Assembly (NCBI RefSeq): GCF_022548875.1
Contig: NZ_JAKZEW010000011.1
Coordinates: 1 to 64,000 of the forward strand
Direction: 5' to 3'
DNA: 64,000 bases
From: Glycomyces sp. L485
GTDB taxonomy: Bacteria; Actinomycetota; Actinomycetes; Mycobacteriales; Micromonosporaceae
Position numbers and translations under genes: made by a program. The notes beneath the pieces are model-generated. The model worked only from the letters and a program-made list of their open reading frames with translations, made no database searches and was not told where the DNA came from. Each line of letters starts with the position of its first letter. The first letter of the stretch is position 1. Of this stretch, positions 1-8,876 are shown piece by piece.

Positions 1-25
1 ACTCCACCGACCAGGAAGGACAGCG

Positions 26-182
26 ATGACCCACACCGACGTGCTCCCGCTCTTCGAACTTGCCACCGGGCTCCCGCTTGAGGACCAGATCATCCGCATC
101 GTCCTCGGCGAGCCCGCCGACTACCCGCGGCCCCGGCTCGCGGCCCGCCAGGTCCACCTCGAACACCCCCTCGGCGTCCTCG
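26..182 (+). pseudogene. 5' fragment of an unidentified gene
   Basis: A GGAAGGA ribosome-binding site lies just upstream of the ATG, which looks like a genuine start. About 52 codons are open (begins MTHTDVLPLFELATG). The plausible protein sequence stops where transposase-derived sequence on the opposite strand begins, near 183. I do not recognise the family. The most economical reading is a gene cut by an insertion sequence of which only part remains. Confidence 0.4.
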
Positions 183-335
183 AGGACACTGGAGCAGTTG
201 GTGGGCCACGACCAGGCACACCAGCTCGGCATCGCTGAGCTGCTTGGGCCTGTCGGGTTCGTGGGGGATGACGTGATCGTCGATGATCACGTAGAGTGCG
301 GTCAAGAGGGTCTCGATGTCTTGAATTTCTTTCAC
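183..335 (-). pseudogene. IS982-like transposase, N-terminal fragment
   Basis: The minus-strand frame from a GTG at 335 reads DIETLLTALYVIIDDH and then LSDAELVCLVVAHQLL. This matches the usual N-terminal pattern of IS982-family transposases as I know it (a TLLTALYV-IDD block followed by LSDAELL-LAVAQ-LL). Only about 51 residues remain of a protein normally near 270 aa or more, and the DDE catalytic region is absent, so it cannot be active. It abuts the truncated gene at 26-182. Confidence 0.6.
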
Positions 336-361
336 ACTTCAACATCGCTTAGACTTGATTT

Positions 362-480
362 CTAAGCTTGTCTGCTGGTGAGACGTTGTTTGCGTTGCGC
401 GATGGTCTTGTCGCGCTTGGCTTTCTTGTATCGGTCGTCGAACAGACCGGCGTGGCATCGTTTGCCGCGCGACCGCCCGG
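362..480 (-). pseudogene. Orphan C-terminal coding fragment
   Basis: A minus-strand frame ending in TAG at 362-364 encodes a lysine/arginine-rich tail (AGLFDDRYKKAKRDKTIAQR, then KQRLTSRQA). It looks like a real protein C-terminus, but its upstream part is replaced by the start region of the M20 gene. The family is not recognised. Given the IS debris around it, it is probably the end of a truncated mobile or neighbouring gene. Confidence 0.25.
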
Positions 481-518
481 CTAGCAACGAGCACCCAACA
501 TGCCAGGAGCGCATGCAC

Positions 519-1711
519 ATGGACTTTCAGGAAGAGGCCGCTGCCATCGAGGGCGAGCTGATCGCGCTGCGCCGCGAGCTCCACCAGATTCCCGAGATCG
601 GGCTCGACCTGCCGAAGACGCAGGCAGCTGTCCTCGACGCGCTGGAGAGTCTGCCGCTGGAGATCACCCTCGGGCGAAGCTCCACTTCGGTCACCGCGGT
701 CCTGCGCGGTGGCAAGCCGGGTCCGGCCGTGCTGCTGCGTGGCGACATGGACGCTCTGCCGGTGACCGAGGAGAACGACGCCGACTACGTGTCGGAGCAT
801 GTAGGGACCATGCACGCATGCGGGCACGACCTCCACACCGCGGGCCTCGTTGGCGCCGCGAAACTGCTGTCGGCGCACCAGGCTGGCTGGCCGGAGACGT
901 CGTGTTCATGTTCCAGCCCGGCGAGGAGGGCCACGACGGCGCCAAGCACATGCTCGCCGAGGGCGTCCTCGAAGCGGCCGGCCGCAAGGTCGACGCCGCC
1001 TTTGGCCTCCATGTCATGTCCGACCGGTTGCCGCGCGGGGTGTTCAGCACGAAGCCGGGGCCGATGATGGCCGCGGTCTCGGGGCTGTTCGTGAATGTGG
1101 TCGGCAAAGGCGGGCACGGCTCGCGCCCGCACGCCACTCTCGACCCGATCCCGGTCGCCGCCGAGATCGTCACCGCCCTCCAGACGCTGGTGACGCGGCG
1201 GTTCAGTGTGTTCGAGCCGATCGTCATCACCGTTGGCACCTTCCACGCCGGGACGCGGCACAACATCGTCCCCGATAACGCGCGGTTCGAGGCGTCGGTC
1301 CGCACGTTCTCGGAGGAGGCGCTTGCTCAGGTCGAGACGGAGTCGGTAAGGCTCGCCGAGGACATCGCCGCCGCGCACGGCCTGACCGCCGAGGTCCGGT
1401 TCAACCGTGAAGACCCGGCGACGATCAACGACGCGAACGAGGCGGCGTTCATCGCCGAAACGGTGAAGGACCTGTTCGGCGAGGAACGCTACGCCGAGAT
1501 GCCCGAGCCGGTAATGGGCTCGGAAGACTTCTCGCGGGTCCTCGAGGCGGTGCCCGGGAGCTACATGTTCTACGGCGCCACCGTGAAGGACGACCCGAAC
1601 GAGGCGGCGTCGAACCACTCCCCGCGGGCCGCATTCGACGACAGCGTGCTCGCCGACGGGGCCGCGCTCTTGGCGGAACTCGCAGTTCGCCGCATGAACC
1701 GCGGCTACTGA
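519..1711 (+). pseudogene. M20 family metallo-amidohydrolase, frameshifted
   Basis: This is a hippurate-hydrolase or aminoacylase-like M20 peptidase, a family that hydrolyses N-acyl amino acids using two metals. The N-terminal part (MDFQEEAAAIEGELIALRR, RGDMDALPVTE, HACGHDLHTAGL) and the C-terminal part (FMFQPGEEGHDGAKHM, VGKGGHGSRPH, MGSEDFSRVL) are both well conserved but lie in different frames. The switch falls near 880-895 and equals a one-base deletion. Restoring it would give GWLAGDVVFMFQ, as expected for the family. AGGAG at 505-509 is 9 nt from the ATG at 519; the ATG at 513 is too close. It is either a recent pseudogene or a sequencing error. Total length, about 397 residues, is normal for the family. 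Confidence 0.8.
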
Positions 1712-1718
1712 CTTTGAA

Positions 1719-2051
1719 GTGACAGGGTCTTCGGGCGTTTTGCCACCGGGCCCGGACTCGCTGCTGGACGATGCGCAGCGACAGGCGCTGGAGCAGGCAC
1801 TGGAGGCCGGCCCCGAAGCCGCAGGGTTGGGAAATGACCAGCGGTGGACGCTGCATGTCGCGGACGTTCCTGATCCGCGTCGGGCCAGGGGACGGCGCCA
1901 CGGGTTCTTCACAGTGATCGCGCTCGCCTGCGCGGTGATGCTCGCGGGAAAGAACACAATCGCATCGATCGAGCGGTGGGCGGCCGTCACCAGGGCCTTT
2001 TCTCATGCCCAGCCCTCGACGGAATTTCCACCGAGGGCTAAAAGGAACTGA
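1719..2051 (+). pseudogene. ISAs1-family transposase, N-terminal fragment
   Basis: The segment DVPDPRRARGRRHGFFTVIA followed by LACAVMLAGKNTIASIERWA matches the conserved N-terminal domain of ISAs1-type transposases (DPR-RGRRH, then a hydrophobic stretch ending in AIAEWA). The family is normally 350-400 aa with a DDE domain. Here the similarity ends near 2000 and the frame closes at 2051, so the element is dead. It begins only 8 nt after the M20 stop codon. Confidence 0.65.
2011..2039. terminator. Stem-loop between convergent genes
   Basis: AGCCCTCG at 2011-2018 is perfectly complementary to CGAGGGCT at 2032-2039 with a 13-nt loop. It sits between the transposase fragment (+) and the GNAT gene (-). 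There is no clear T-run, so terminator function is inferred from position and symmetry. Confidence 0.4.
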
Positions 2052-2106
2052 GAAGGGAGCCGACCGGGAGCGTCAATCCCCGTCGAGGACACCCTTCCCG
2101 AAAGCC

Positions 2107-2538
2107 TCATGCTTCGCTTGGATTGCGGTCGTCAAAGCGCCAGTCGATCATGATGTTGTCACTGTCGATGGTGCCTCCTGCAGCCCGGTAGGTGGCCATC
2201 GCGGCGGGGTTCGAGCGTTCGGTGAGTACCCACATGCCCGAGCACCCGCGCTCGCGCGCGAGCGCGGCGAGGGCTTCGATCAGCGCGCGGCCGATACCAC
2301 GGCGGTGGTGGGACTCGAGGACAGCCAGTTCGTTGAGGAACATCTCGGTGCCCTTGTCGGGGTGGGTGATCTCGACGCCGCTGACGAAGCCGACGCCCTT
2401 GTCGCTGTCATAGGCGACCAAGAGGTGATGCTCAGGCGAGCGCAGGAAGCGCTGCGTGGCTTCGGGGTCGACGGTGTAGTCGAAGGCGGGTTCGGCGTCG
2501 AGCACCTCGCTCAGCGTTGTCGCCCGTTTGATCTTCAT
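2107..2538 (-). CDS. GNAT acetyltransferase, AAC(3)-I-like
   Basis: A 143-residue GCN5-related N-acetyltransferase. The acetyl-CoA-binding motif A reads NELAVLESHHRRGIGRALIE (R/Q-x-x-G-x-G/A type), followed by WVLTERSNPAAMATYRAAGG. The layout is closest to the small aminoglycoside 3-N-acetyltransferase AAC(3)-I group, but many such proteins have unknown substrates, so resistance is not implied. The start at 2538 is chosen over an in-frame start at 2640 because an AAGGAGGAT ribosome-binding site lies just upstream and residues before it are not protein-like. It is monocistronic, between IS debris and the giant-protein operon. Confidence 0.8.
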   Translation of the reverse strand: MKIKRATTLSEVLDAEPAFDYTVDPEATQRFLRSPEHHLLVAYDSDKGVGFVSGVEITHPDKGTEMFLNELAVLESHHRRGIGRALIEALAALARERGCSGMWVLTERSNPAAMATYRAAGGTIDSDNIMIDWRFDDRNPSEA

Positions 2539-2745
2539 CGGGAGATCCTCCTTCCAGGTCGGTTCGAGGAAGCTGGTGCTGCGTGTTGGCAGGGCACCAG
2601 TCTCGATGGGCAGTGAGGTCAATAGCAAACGCTTTTGCATCGCGCGGTCATCGCTGGCGTGTTGAAGGGGGTTCGGACGTCGGCACGCCGTACTGGGTTT
2701 CCGTTGAGCTTCGCGGGGGACTGGCCCTGACCATCGGTCCCGCGC

Positions 2746-5700
2746 TCAGAGCCGGTCGGACCCGAGGCCCGCCAGGGCGGCCGCCAAGCCGTCGAGCAGT
2801 GAGGAGAACTCCCTTCCCTCGGGGTCGACGATGTCCTTCGAGGGGGCGAGGATGTCGGACTCCGGCAGGCCCGGCCAACTCGGCTGGACCTCTCCCTCCC
2901 CGCCGTTGGCGACCGTGCGGTACATCAACCGGAAGGCGCTGCACCGACCAGCGAGCTGCGTCCAGCGCGGGTCGGGAGTCGCGGTCGAGCCGGCCTCGCG
3001 CGGGCCGACGCCGAGGACGCGGGCCATGGCAGAGCGGCGGGCGTCCCGCACGGTCGCGCTCACGCCGTCCTTGAGATCGTGGCCGACGAACGCCAGGTCG
3101 GTCGAGCCGTCGAAGGTCAGTCCTCGCCGCGAGAACGTCGAGCCGCCGACCAGCGCCCACACGTCGTCCACGACCGCGAACGTGCCCCGGAGGTTCTCGG
3201 GCCGTCCCGGGAACCCGACCGGGTGGTAGGCCGCGACGCGTTTCGGGAAGGCGTCGGTCAGCGTCTTGACGGCGCGGTTCCGTTCCAGGTACATCCGGTG
3301 CGCGAAGGGCTCGTATCCGGGGCCGAACGGGATCCGGCGGGGCGTCACCAGCACCACCTTCAGGTTCGGTTCGGCGCTCATGCGGTTCAGCAGCAGGTCT
3401 ACCAGGTCGACCTTGTGGTCCTCTGTGGTATCCGAGGTGTGCGACAGGAGGGCGGTCTCGATGTAGACCAGTTCGCGCGCCTGGGAGAGCGCCCACCGCC
3501 AGGCCCACTGCGCGTCGCGCCGTCCCTGGTGGGACGCTCTCGCCTCTCGTTTGAACTCGGCGACCCAGCGGTCGCCCGCCGTCGGCGTCGGCAGCGAGTC
3601 GAGCGGCGCGAGCGAGCCCGTCAGCAGCGAGCCGATCGCACTGATCAGCCCGGCCCAGGTGTCGGGGAGGGCTTCAACGTCCACCAGCTCCAAGGCGGCC
3701 CGGAGCTCGGGCGATTCCACAGTGTGCGCCACCGATTGGAGGACGGTCCCGGTGGCGTTGCCGGACGGGCTGGAGACCGGGTTCCATTTCGCGTCGTCGA
3801 GTTCTACCAGCCGCGTCACGATGTGGTGGGTGCGGCGCAGCGCCGCGCGGGCCAGGTGCTGCGCGAGCGGGCCGGTGACCCGCACGCCCGGGGCGTGCTC
3901 CTCCGGCCCGGCGGGCAGCCCGGGGCTGCCGCGGCGGGCGTCGCCGCCGAGCGAGTCCGCGGTGAGGAAACCCGGACCGGTCACCGAGGTCCAGGATCCG
4001 GGGCCGGCGCCGTCGTGCCCGCACACGGTCGTCTCGGTGCGGGCCATGGTGGCGAACCGCGGCGATTCACGCGGGGCCGCCGCGCCGAGCGCGTCGAGCA
4101 CGATGTCGGTCCCGGTGTGCGTCACGGTCTGCTCGAGCCCGAGGACCGGCGTGGGACCGATGCCGCGGTGGTCGTCGGCGATGTCGTCGAAGGCGTTCGG
4201 GGTGGTGCCGTCGGGCGGTGCGGTGCCGCCGTCGCCGACCTCGTCGATCTCTACCGAGCCGAACAGCCGCTCGGCCCCTCCGGAGGGGCCGCGGGTCACG
4301 ACGAGCAGGTCGAAGACCAGTTTCGGGCTGGACGGTCGCGGGTCGGCACCGATCCCGAACGGGTCCCGGACGCGGATTCGGCATTCGGAGCCGGCCGGGA
4401 CGATGGCGCCGCCGCCGTCGCCGCGTTTGGAGAACCGCAGCCGCTCCAGGGGCCCGGTCGCCCGGCCCGGGTCGACGCGGGGGAAGGCCCGCACGAACGC
4501 CTCGGCGGGCAGCGCCCCGGCCGGCCAGGTCACGACCACGTCTGGGGTGGTGCCGATGTAGGCGGCGGTGGCGTCGGCGCGGGCGGCCGCGGAGTGCTCG
4601 GCGGTGAGGTCCTCGGCGGTGCCGGCCGGCGCGGGCACCTCCGGCCAGCGTTCGGTGCGGCTTCCCGGCAGCGGGAAGTCGTCGGCGATGGTTGGGCTGA
4701 CGGCCAGGCGCGTCCCGGAGAGGCCGGCGATCTCGCCCGCCGCGCCGAGGAAGGACTGCCCGTTGGACAGCACTTCGAGGTCGCCGGTGCCGAGGTCGGG
4801 GGCCGGTTCGTTCGCGGTGGCCTCGTCGGCGCCGTCGACGCCGCCGATCGCGCCGGTGCCGCGGTTGCCGGCCAGGTGCAGGCCGAGGTCGGCCACGGCC
4901 ACGCGGAAGAACTGGCGTTCGAGCTCGGGGGCCGGCGACTCGGCGGGTACACCGGTGGTCGGCAGGGCCGGGGCCGAGATCGCGGCCGTGCCGAGTTCCC
5001 CGTCGGGGAGCGATCCGATGCGGACCGCTCCGGAGTCGTCGGTGACGGTGAGCGCGCCGCTCCACTCGTGCGGTCCGGCCCCGAGGCGGGCGCCCGAGCC
5101 GATGCGGACCCCCTCGCGGGCGGGCTCGTCGTTCCACAGCTTCCCGAACAGGTCCACCAGGTGCAGCCGCACGGCGGCGGCGGTGCCCAGACCGGCGATC
5201 TGCGCGACCGACCCGGCCCGGGCCGAGTCGGTGACGTCGTCGGCGGTTCCCGCCTCGCGGCGGTGCAGGGCCGGTATGGCGCGCAACAGGTCCCGCATCA
5301 TGCAGGCGACGGCGACCGGATCGATGATCAGGCCGCGCTCGTCGTGGAACGTCAAGCGGCCCTGGCCGATGTCCTCTCCGGCGAGGGCGGTGTCCGGCCG
5401 CATGGGCTTGTCGCCCGGCAGACCCGACGGCGGGGTGCCGCCGCGCAGCGCGGCGTAGAACGGGGTGGGCCGGCGGTGTTCGCCGCCGTCGAACCGGTCG
5501 GCGGCGAGTCCTTTGAGTCGCAGTGCGCCCTGCGGGTGGAACCGAAGGACCGCGACTGTGCCGTCGAGACTCGCGCCGGTGTGGTCGGTCAGTTCGGGCG
5601 CGCCGAGCCGCGACCAGACCAGGTAGCCGTCGATCGGGGCGCGCCAGGGGGCGCCTGAGTCGAGGCTCATCGAGGCCTCGTCGAGGCTCGGTCTGGTGTC

Positions 5701-5793
5701 GGCCCAGTTCGCGGACAGTTGCGCCGAAGCGTGGCCGAGGGCCTCCAGGCCGGTGGTGTTGAAGGCGGTGCTGGCGAGAGTCGAGTTGATCAC
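2746..5793 (-). CDS. Giant operon protein 3: unknown with degenerate PLD-like C-terminal region
   Basis: A 1015-residue protein with a GTG start inside the GTGA overlap with the gene upstream, so it is translationally coupled. No signal peptide or membrane segment is seen. The first ~750 residues are Gly/Ala/Asp-rich, probably beta-rich, and not recognised. Residues about 765-945 resemble a phospholipase-D-superfamily fold: a strand before a putative active site (ARELVYIETALLSHTSD), a helix and strand (LKVVLVTPRRIPFG), then a second half-repeat (GTFAVVDDVWALVGGSTFSR, then RGLTFDGSTDLAFV). The second half matches the context of an HxKxxxxD motif, but the His and Lys are absent. It is therefore likely a non-catalytic or very divergent member. 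Last gene of the three-gene operon; function unknown. Confidence 0.75.
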   Translation of the reverse strand: MINSTLASTAFNTTGLEALGHASAQLSANWADTRPSLDEASMSLDSGAPWRAPIDGYLVWSRLGAPELTDHTGASLDGTVAVLRFHPQGALRLKGLAADRFDGGEHRRPTPFYAALRGGTPPSGLPGDKPMRPDTALAGEDIGQGRLTFHDERGLIIDPVAVACMMRDLLRAIPALHRREAGTADDVTDSARAGSVAQIAGLGTAAAVRLHLVDLFGKLWNDEPAREGVRIGSGARLGAGPHEWSGALTVTDDSGAVRIGSLPDGELGTAAISAPALPTTGVPAESPAPELERQFFRVAVADLGLHLAGNRGTGAIGGVDGADEATANEPAPDLGTGDLEVLSNGQSFLGAAGEIAGLSGTRLAVSPTIADDFPLPGSRTERWPEVPAPAGTAEDLTAEHSAAARADATAAYIGTTPDVVVTWPAGALPAEAFVRAFPRVDPGRATGPLERLRFSKRGDGGGAIVPAGSECRIRVRDPFGIGADPRPSSPKLVFDLLVVTRGPSGGAERLFGSVEIDEVGDGGTAPPDGTTPNAFDDIADDHRGIGPTPVLGLEQTVTHTGTDIVLDALGAAAPRESPRFATMARTETTVCGHDGAGPGSWTSVTGPGFLTADSLGGDARRGSPGLPAGPEEHAPGVRVTGPLAQHLARAALRRTHHIVTRLVELDDAKWNPVSSPSGNATGTVLQSVAHTVESPELRAALELVDVEALPDTWAGLISAIGSLLTGSLAPLDSLPTPTAGDRWVAEFKREARASHQGRRDAQWAWRWALSQARELVYIETALLSHTSDTTEDHKVDLVDLLLNRMSAEPNLKVVLVTPRRIPFGPGYEPFAHRMYLERNRAVKTLTDAFPKRVAAYHPVGFPGRPENLRGTFAVVDDVWALVGGSTFSRRGLTFDGSTDLAFVGHDLKDGVSATVRDARRSAMARVLGVGPREAGSTATPDPRWTQLAGRCSAFRLMYRTVANGGEGEVQPSWPGLPESDILAPSKDIVDPEGREFSSLLDGLAAALAGLGSDRL

Positions 5794-8700
5794 GGGGCGC
5801 TCCGGGTTGACGAGGTGCGGCGCCCCAGTGGGTCGGTCGCCGAGGCGGTGACCGACAACGGGACGGTGGCGATTCGGGCGGTGACACGGTACGGGTCGGC
5901 GGCGGTGGCGCGGTGCAGGAACAGCTCCGGCGCGTCCGGCGGCGGTGTCCCGGTGTAGGACGGCAGCGAGCCGATCTCGCCGCGCAGCACGGTCGTCTCG
6001 GTATCGCCGGCGTTCGCGCGCACCGCGACGACCGAGACGGTGAAGGCCCCGAGCCGGGTGCGCAGCGGCGAGGCGTCGGTTCGGAAGGTGGCGACGGCCC
6101 CGCCGGAGCCGTCGGAGGCGGGCACGACGGTCAGGCCGGTCACGGTCGGCGCGTCAGGTGCGGGAACGATGACCTCGGCCGCCGGGGTCGGGTGGGAGCG
6201 GCCGGGGACCTGGCCGAGCGAGGCGTCCGCCGAGGCGACCGCGACGGCCCGGTAGTAGACCGGCTCCCACGGCGGCAGCGGGTCCGAATCGGTCAGTTCC
6301 CAGTGGAGCTTGCCGTCGTCGGCGGTGGCCGTGGTTCTGTTCGCGATCAGCTCCGGCGCTCCGGCCGCTTCCGGCGTGCCCGCGTTCACCCTGCCGCGTA
6401 CCCTGCCGATCTCGATGCGTTCGGCGGCGACCGGCTCATCGTCCACGGTGGCCGAGAGCCGGACCGACGCGCCGTCCCTGCGCGCCAGGAGCAGCGGCAC
6501 GGACGGTTCGAGCCGCACCGGCGCGGCGACGGCGAGGTACCGGTTCGCGTCGGCCGGGAGGCGGCGTTCGATGCCGGTGTCGCTGATCGAGGAGATGCCG
6601 TAGAAGTGGATGAGCCGGTTGCCCTTGGGCAGTTCGACCTCCAGCCTCGGTTCGGTCAGCCGCTCGGTGTGGCGCCGGAAGGCGCGCCTGGCCGATCCGA
6701 AGTCGTGGCCGCGCAGGTCCGCGAGCCGTTCGACCGCGGGCTCATCCAGGTCCGGTGACGGCAGGCCGAGTTCGCGGGCCACGGCCGTCTCGTCGGCGAC
6801 GTACACCGTGTAGCTCGGTCCCGCTCCGGACCAGTCGAGTACGGCGCGGGACACTCCGGCGGCGTCGGGGAGCGAGGACCACCGCATCGGCGCGGTCGTC
6901 ACCGGCGCCGGCGGGGGCAGTGGGCTGGCCACGGCGGTGCCCACCGGCGAGGAGTACTCGCTCAGCGCGAGCGGGCGGACGAGCTCGGCCGCGCGGGCCC
7001 TGGCCTGGACGCGGATGCGCGGGTGGGCCGCGTACGGCAGTCCCAGGCCGGGGATGGTGCACCGGTAGGTCCGCAGCTCGCCTCGACGTTCCTCGAGGAT
7101 CTCCTCGACGCCGGTCGGCGGCGACTCGCTCGAGGCCCCCGAGAACGAGATCACGTGGTCGCCGACCCTGGGGCCGCCGGGGGACAAGACCGAGCCGTCC
7201 GCGTCGGGAGGGGTGGTGCCTTCGGGGTGGACGGTGAGGCCGATGTGCACTTCGGCCGGGCGGCGGTCGGCCCAGTCCCAGGTGAACTCGACCGCGGCGG
7301 CGGGGGCGGGCCCGGACTCGTCGATCTCGACCCGGCGCACCGTCGGCCGCTGCGGCGGCATGACCAGCCGGTCGTGCCGGACCGACCGCCACGGGCTCCA
7401 GCGGCCGAACCAGTCCTGGGCCGCGACGCTGAACCGGGCCTCGTCCGATTCGCCGGGGAAACGCTCGGGGACGGCGGACCGGGTGTACCTGACCTGGTCG
7501 GTCTCGTCGCTCAGGCCCGGCACGAACACCCGGTGACCGCCCGAGGGCCGCTCGTCCAGCGCCGGTTCGAGCTCGGATCCGCCGACCGAGCCGAGCACGG
7601 CGTAGCTCGACGCGCCGATACTCGAGGCCGTGTCCGGCCGGTCCGCATCCCAGGTCAGGTCCACGATCTCCAGCCACGGCCGGTCGATCCCGCCGGGTCG
7701 GTCCAGGCGCGGGCTCGTCCGGTTCTCGTTGACACGCAGCCGCGCCGGCCGGTCCGGCGGGTCGCCGCCGACGACGACGAGCGCGGCCAGGTCGTGTTCG
7801 AGCGGCAGCCGCAGGTCCAGGCCGGCGACCGTCATCTTGAACTCGGCCTTGTGCTTCAAGGTCACCATCAGCAGCCCGCTCACCATCGACCGGTACTCGA
7901 TCCGGTGGGTCACCGCCGGCGGGGCGGACATGAGCGCTGCCGCGTCGATCGAGGTGCCGAAGCCGAGGGCGAGCGCCGCGTACGGGTCGGTGCCGGCCGC
8001 GAGCAGCGCCGACTGCAGCGGCGGCAGCTTCGCGTTCGAGCTCGATCGCCAGTGCGAGGGGGCGTCGGTGCCGTGCACCGACTGCGGCACCGGCACGGAC
8101 TGCTCGAGGACGTACCGAGCGTGGCGGCCCCGGTCGCCGGCCTCCCGCAGCATCTGCGCCAATTGCTCCATCGTGGGTTGCAGCTCGCCGCGCACCAGGG
8201 CCTCCGGGTCGGGCGGTTCGAACGGCGGCACCGGGAGTCCGGAGTCGGTCGTGGGCGCCCAGAAGTCGGCCGGGGTGCCGCGCTCGACCCGCCGTACGGC
8301 GGCCTTGACCGGGTCGGTCAAGGCGCCGGGCGGGCCCTGCCGGTCGAGCGGGTACCCGCCGGAGAACCGCTCGTCCACCGGGAGGCCGACGTGCTCGAGC
8401 AGCTTCCACCCGGGGTCGTCGACGTGCCGTTGCAGATCGAGGACCACCACGCCGGTGACCGTCGCATTCGGACTGGTGGTGAGGGAGCGGATCGACGCCC
8501 CGGCGAGGGTGAGGCCGACCCCGGTGGCGGGACCGGCGGCCGTGACCTCGTCGACCACCTGTCCGGACCCCGACGGGCCGGAGTGCGCGCGGACCAGCGC
8601 CCGCCCGGAGGAGACGTCCAGATCGACCCGCACCATCGCTGCGGCGCGCTCGTCCGGCCAGATGTGCAGCACCCGATCCCGTACGGCCCGGTCCGACCGG

Positions 8701-8876
8701 ACGTCGACCTTCTCCGGTTTGGTCGACGGCTTCGGCAGGTGCCACACCTTGAAGTGCGTCGTCGGCAGGCCGAGCTCCGGATCGATCATCCAGCGCAGCG
8801 CGGCCCTTGCACCGTCGCGGGTGTCGATCACGGCGCCCTTGGCGTTGAACAGGTTCGGCATCACGGTGCGGGTCAT
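5790..8876 (-). CDS. Giant operon protein 2: large beta-rich protein with FN3-like modules
   Basis: A 1028-residue protein starting at ATG 8876, which overlaps the stop of the 2328-aa gene by 4 bp (ATGA). An in-frame extension further upstream is rejected because it lies wholly inside that gene. No signal peptide. The N-terminal half begins MTRTVMPNLFNAKGAVIDTR and contains several segments of strand-turn pattern. The middle and C-terminal parts show repeated FN3/Ig-like blocks: WDWADRRPAEVHIGLTVH, VLDWSGAGPSYTVYVADE, and a block ending YYRAVAVASADASLGQ. I recognise no enzyme motif. Its length, coupling and beta-sandwich content suggest a structural or binding partner of the 2328-aa protein (inference). 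Confidence 0.75.
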   Translation of the reverse strand: MTRTVMPNLFNAKGAVIDTRDGARAALRWMIDPELGLPTTHFKVWHLPKPSTKPEKVDVRSDRAVRDRVLHIWPDERAAAMVRVDLDVSSGRALVRAHSGPSGSGQVVDEVTAAGPATGVGLTLAGASIRSLTTSPNATVTGVVVLDLQRHVDDPGWKLLEHVGLPVDERFSGGYPLDRQGPPGALTDPVKAAVRRVERGTPADFWAPTTDSGLPVPPFEPPDPEALVRGELQPTMEQLAQMLREAGDRGRHARYVLEQSVPVPQSVHGTDAPSHWRSSSNAKLPPLQSALLAAGTDPYAALALGFGTSIDAAALMSAPPAVTHRIEYRSMVSGLLMVTLKHKAEFKMTVAGLDLRLPLEHDLAALVVVGGDPPDRPARLRVNENRTSPRLDRPGGIDRPWLEIVDLTWDADRPDTASSIGASSYAVLGSVGGSELEPALDERPSGGHRVFVPGLSDETDQVRYTRSAVPERFPGESDEARFSVAAQDWFGRWSPWRSVRHDRLVMPPQRPTVRRVEIDESGPAPAAAVEFTWDWADRRPAEVHIGLTVHPEGTTPPDADGSVLSPGGPRVGDHVISFSGASSESPPTGVEEILEERRGELRTYRCTIPGLGLPYAAHPRIRVQARARAAELVRPLALSEYSSPVGTAVASPLPPPAPVTTAPMRWSSLPDAAGVSRAVLDWSGAGPSYTVYVADETAVARELGLPSPDLDEPAVERLADLRGHDFGSARRAFRRHTERLTEPRLEVELPKGNRLIHFYGISSISDTGIERRLPADANRYLAVAAPVRLEPSVPLLLARRDGASVRLSATVDDEPVAAERIEIGRVRGRVNAGTPEAAGAPELIANRTTATADDGKLHWELTDSDPLPPWEPVYYRAVAVASADASLGQVPGRSHPTPAAEVIVPAPDAPTVTGLTVVPASDGSGGAVATFRTDASPLRTRLGAFTVSVVAVRANAGDTETTVLRGEIGSLPSYTGTPPPDAPELFLHRATAADPYRVTARIATVPLSVTASATDPLGRRTSSTRSAP

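Noticed and set aside
3079-5658. Long plus-strand open frame (859 codons) opposite the 1015-aa gene
   Set aside because: Gly/Arg/Val-rich antisense shadow produced by high third-position GC. The minus strand has coupling, sensible composition and domain-like segments.
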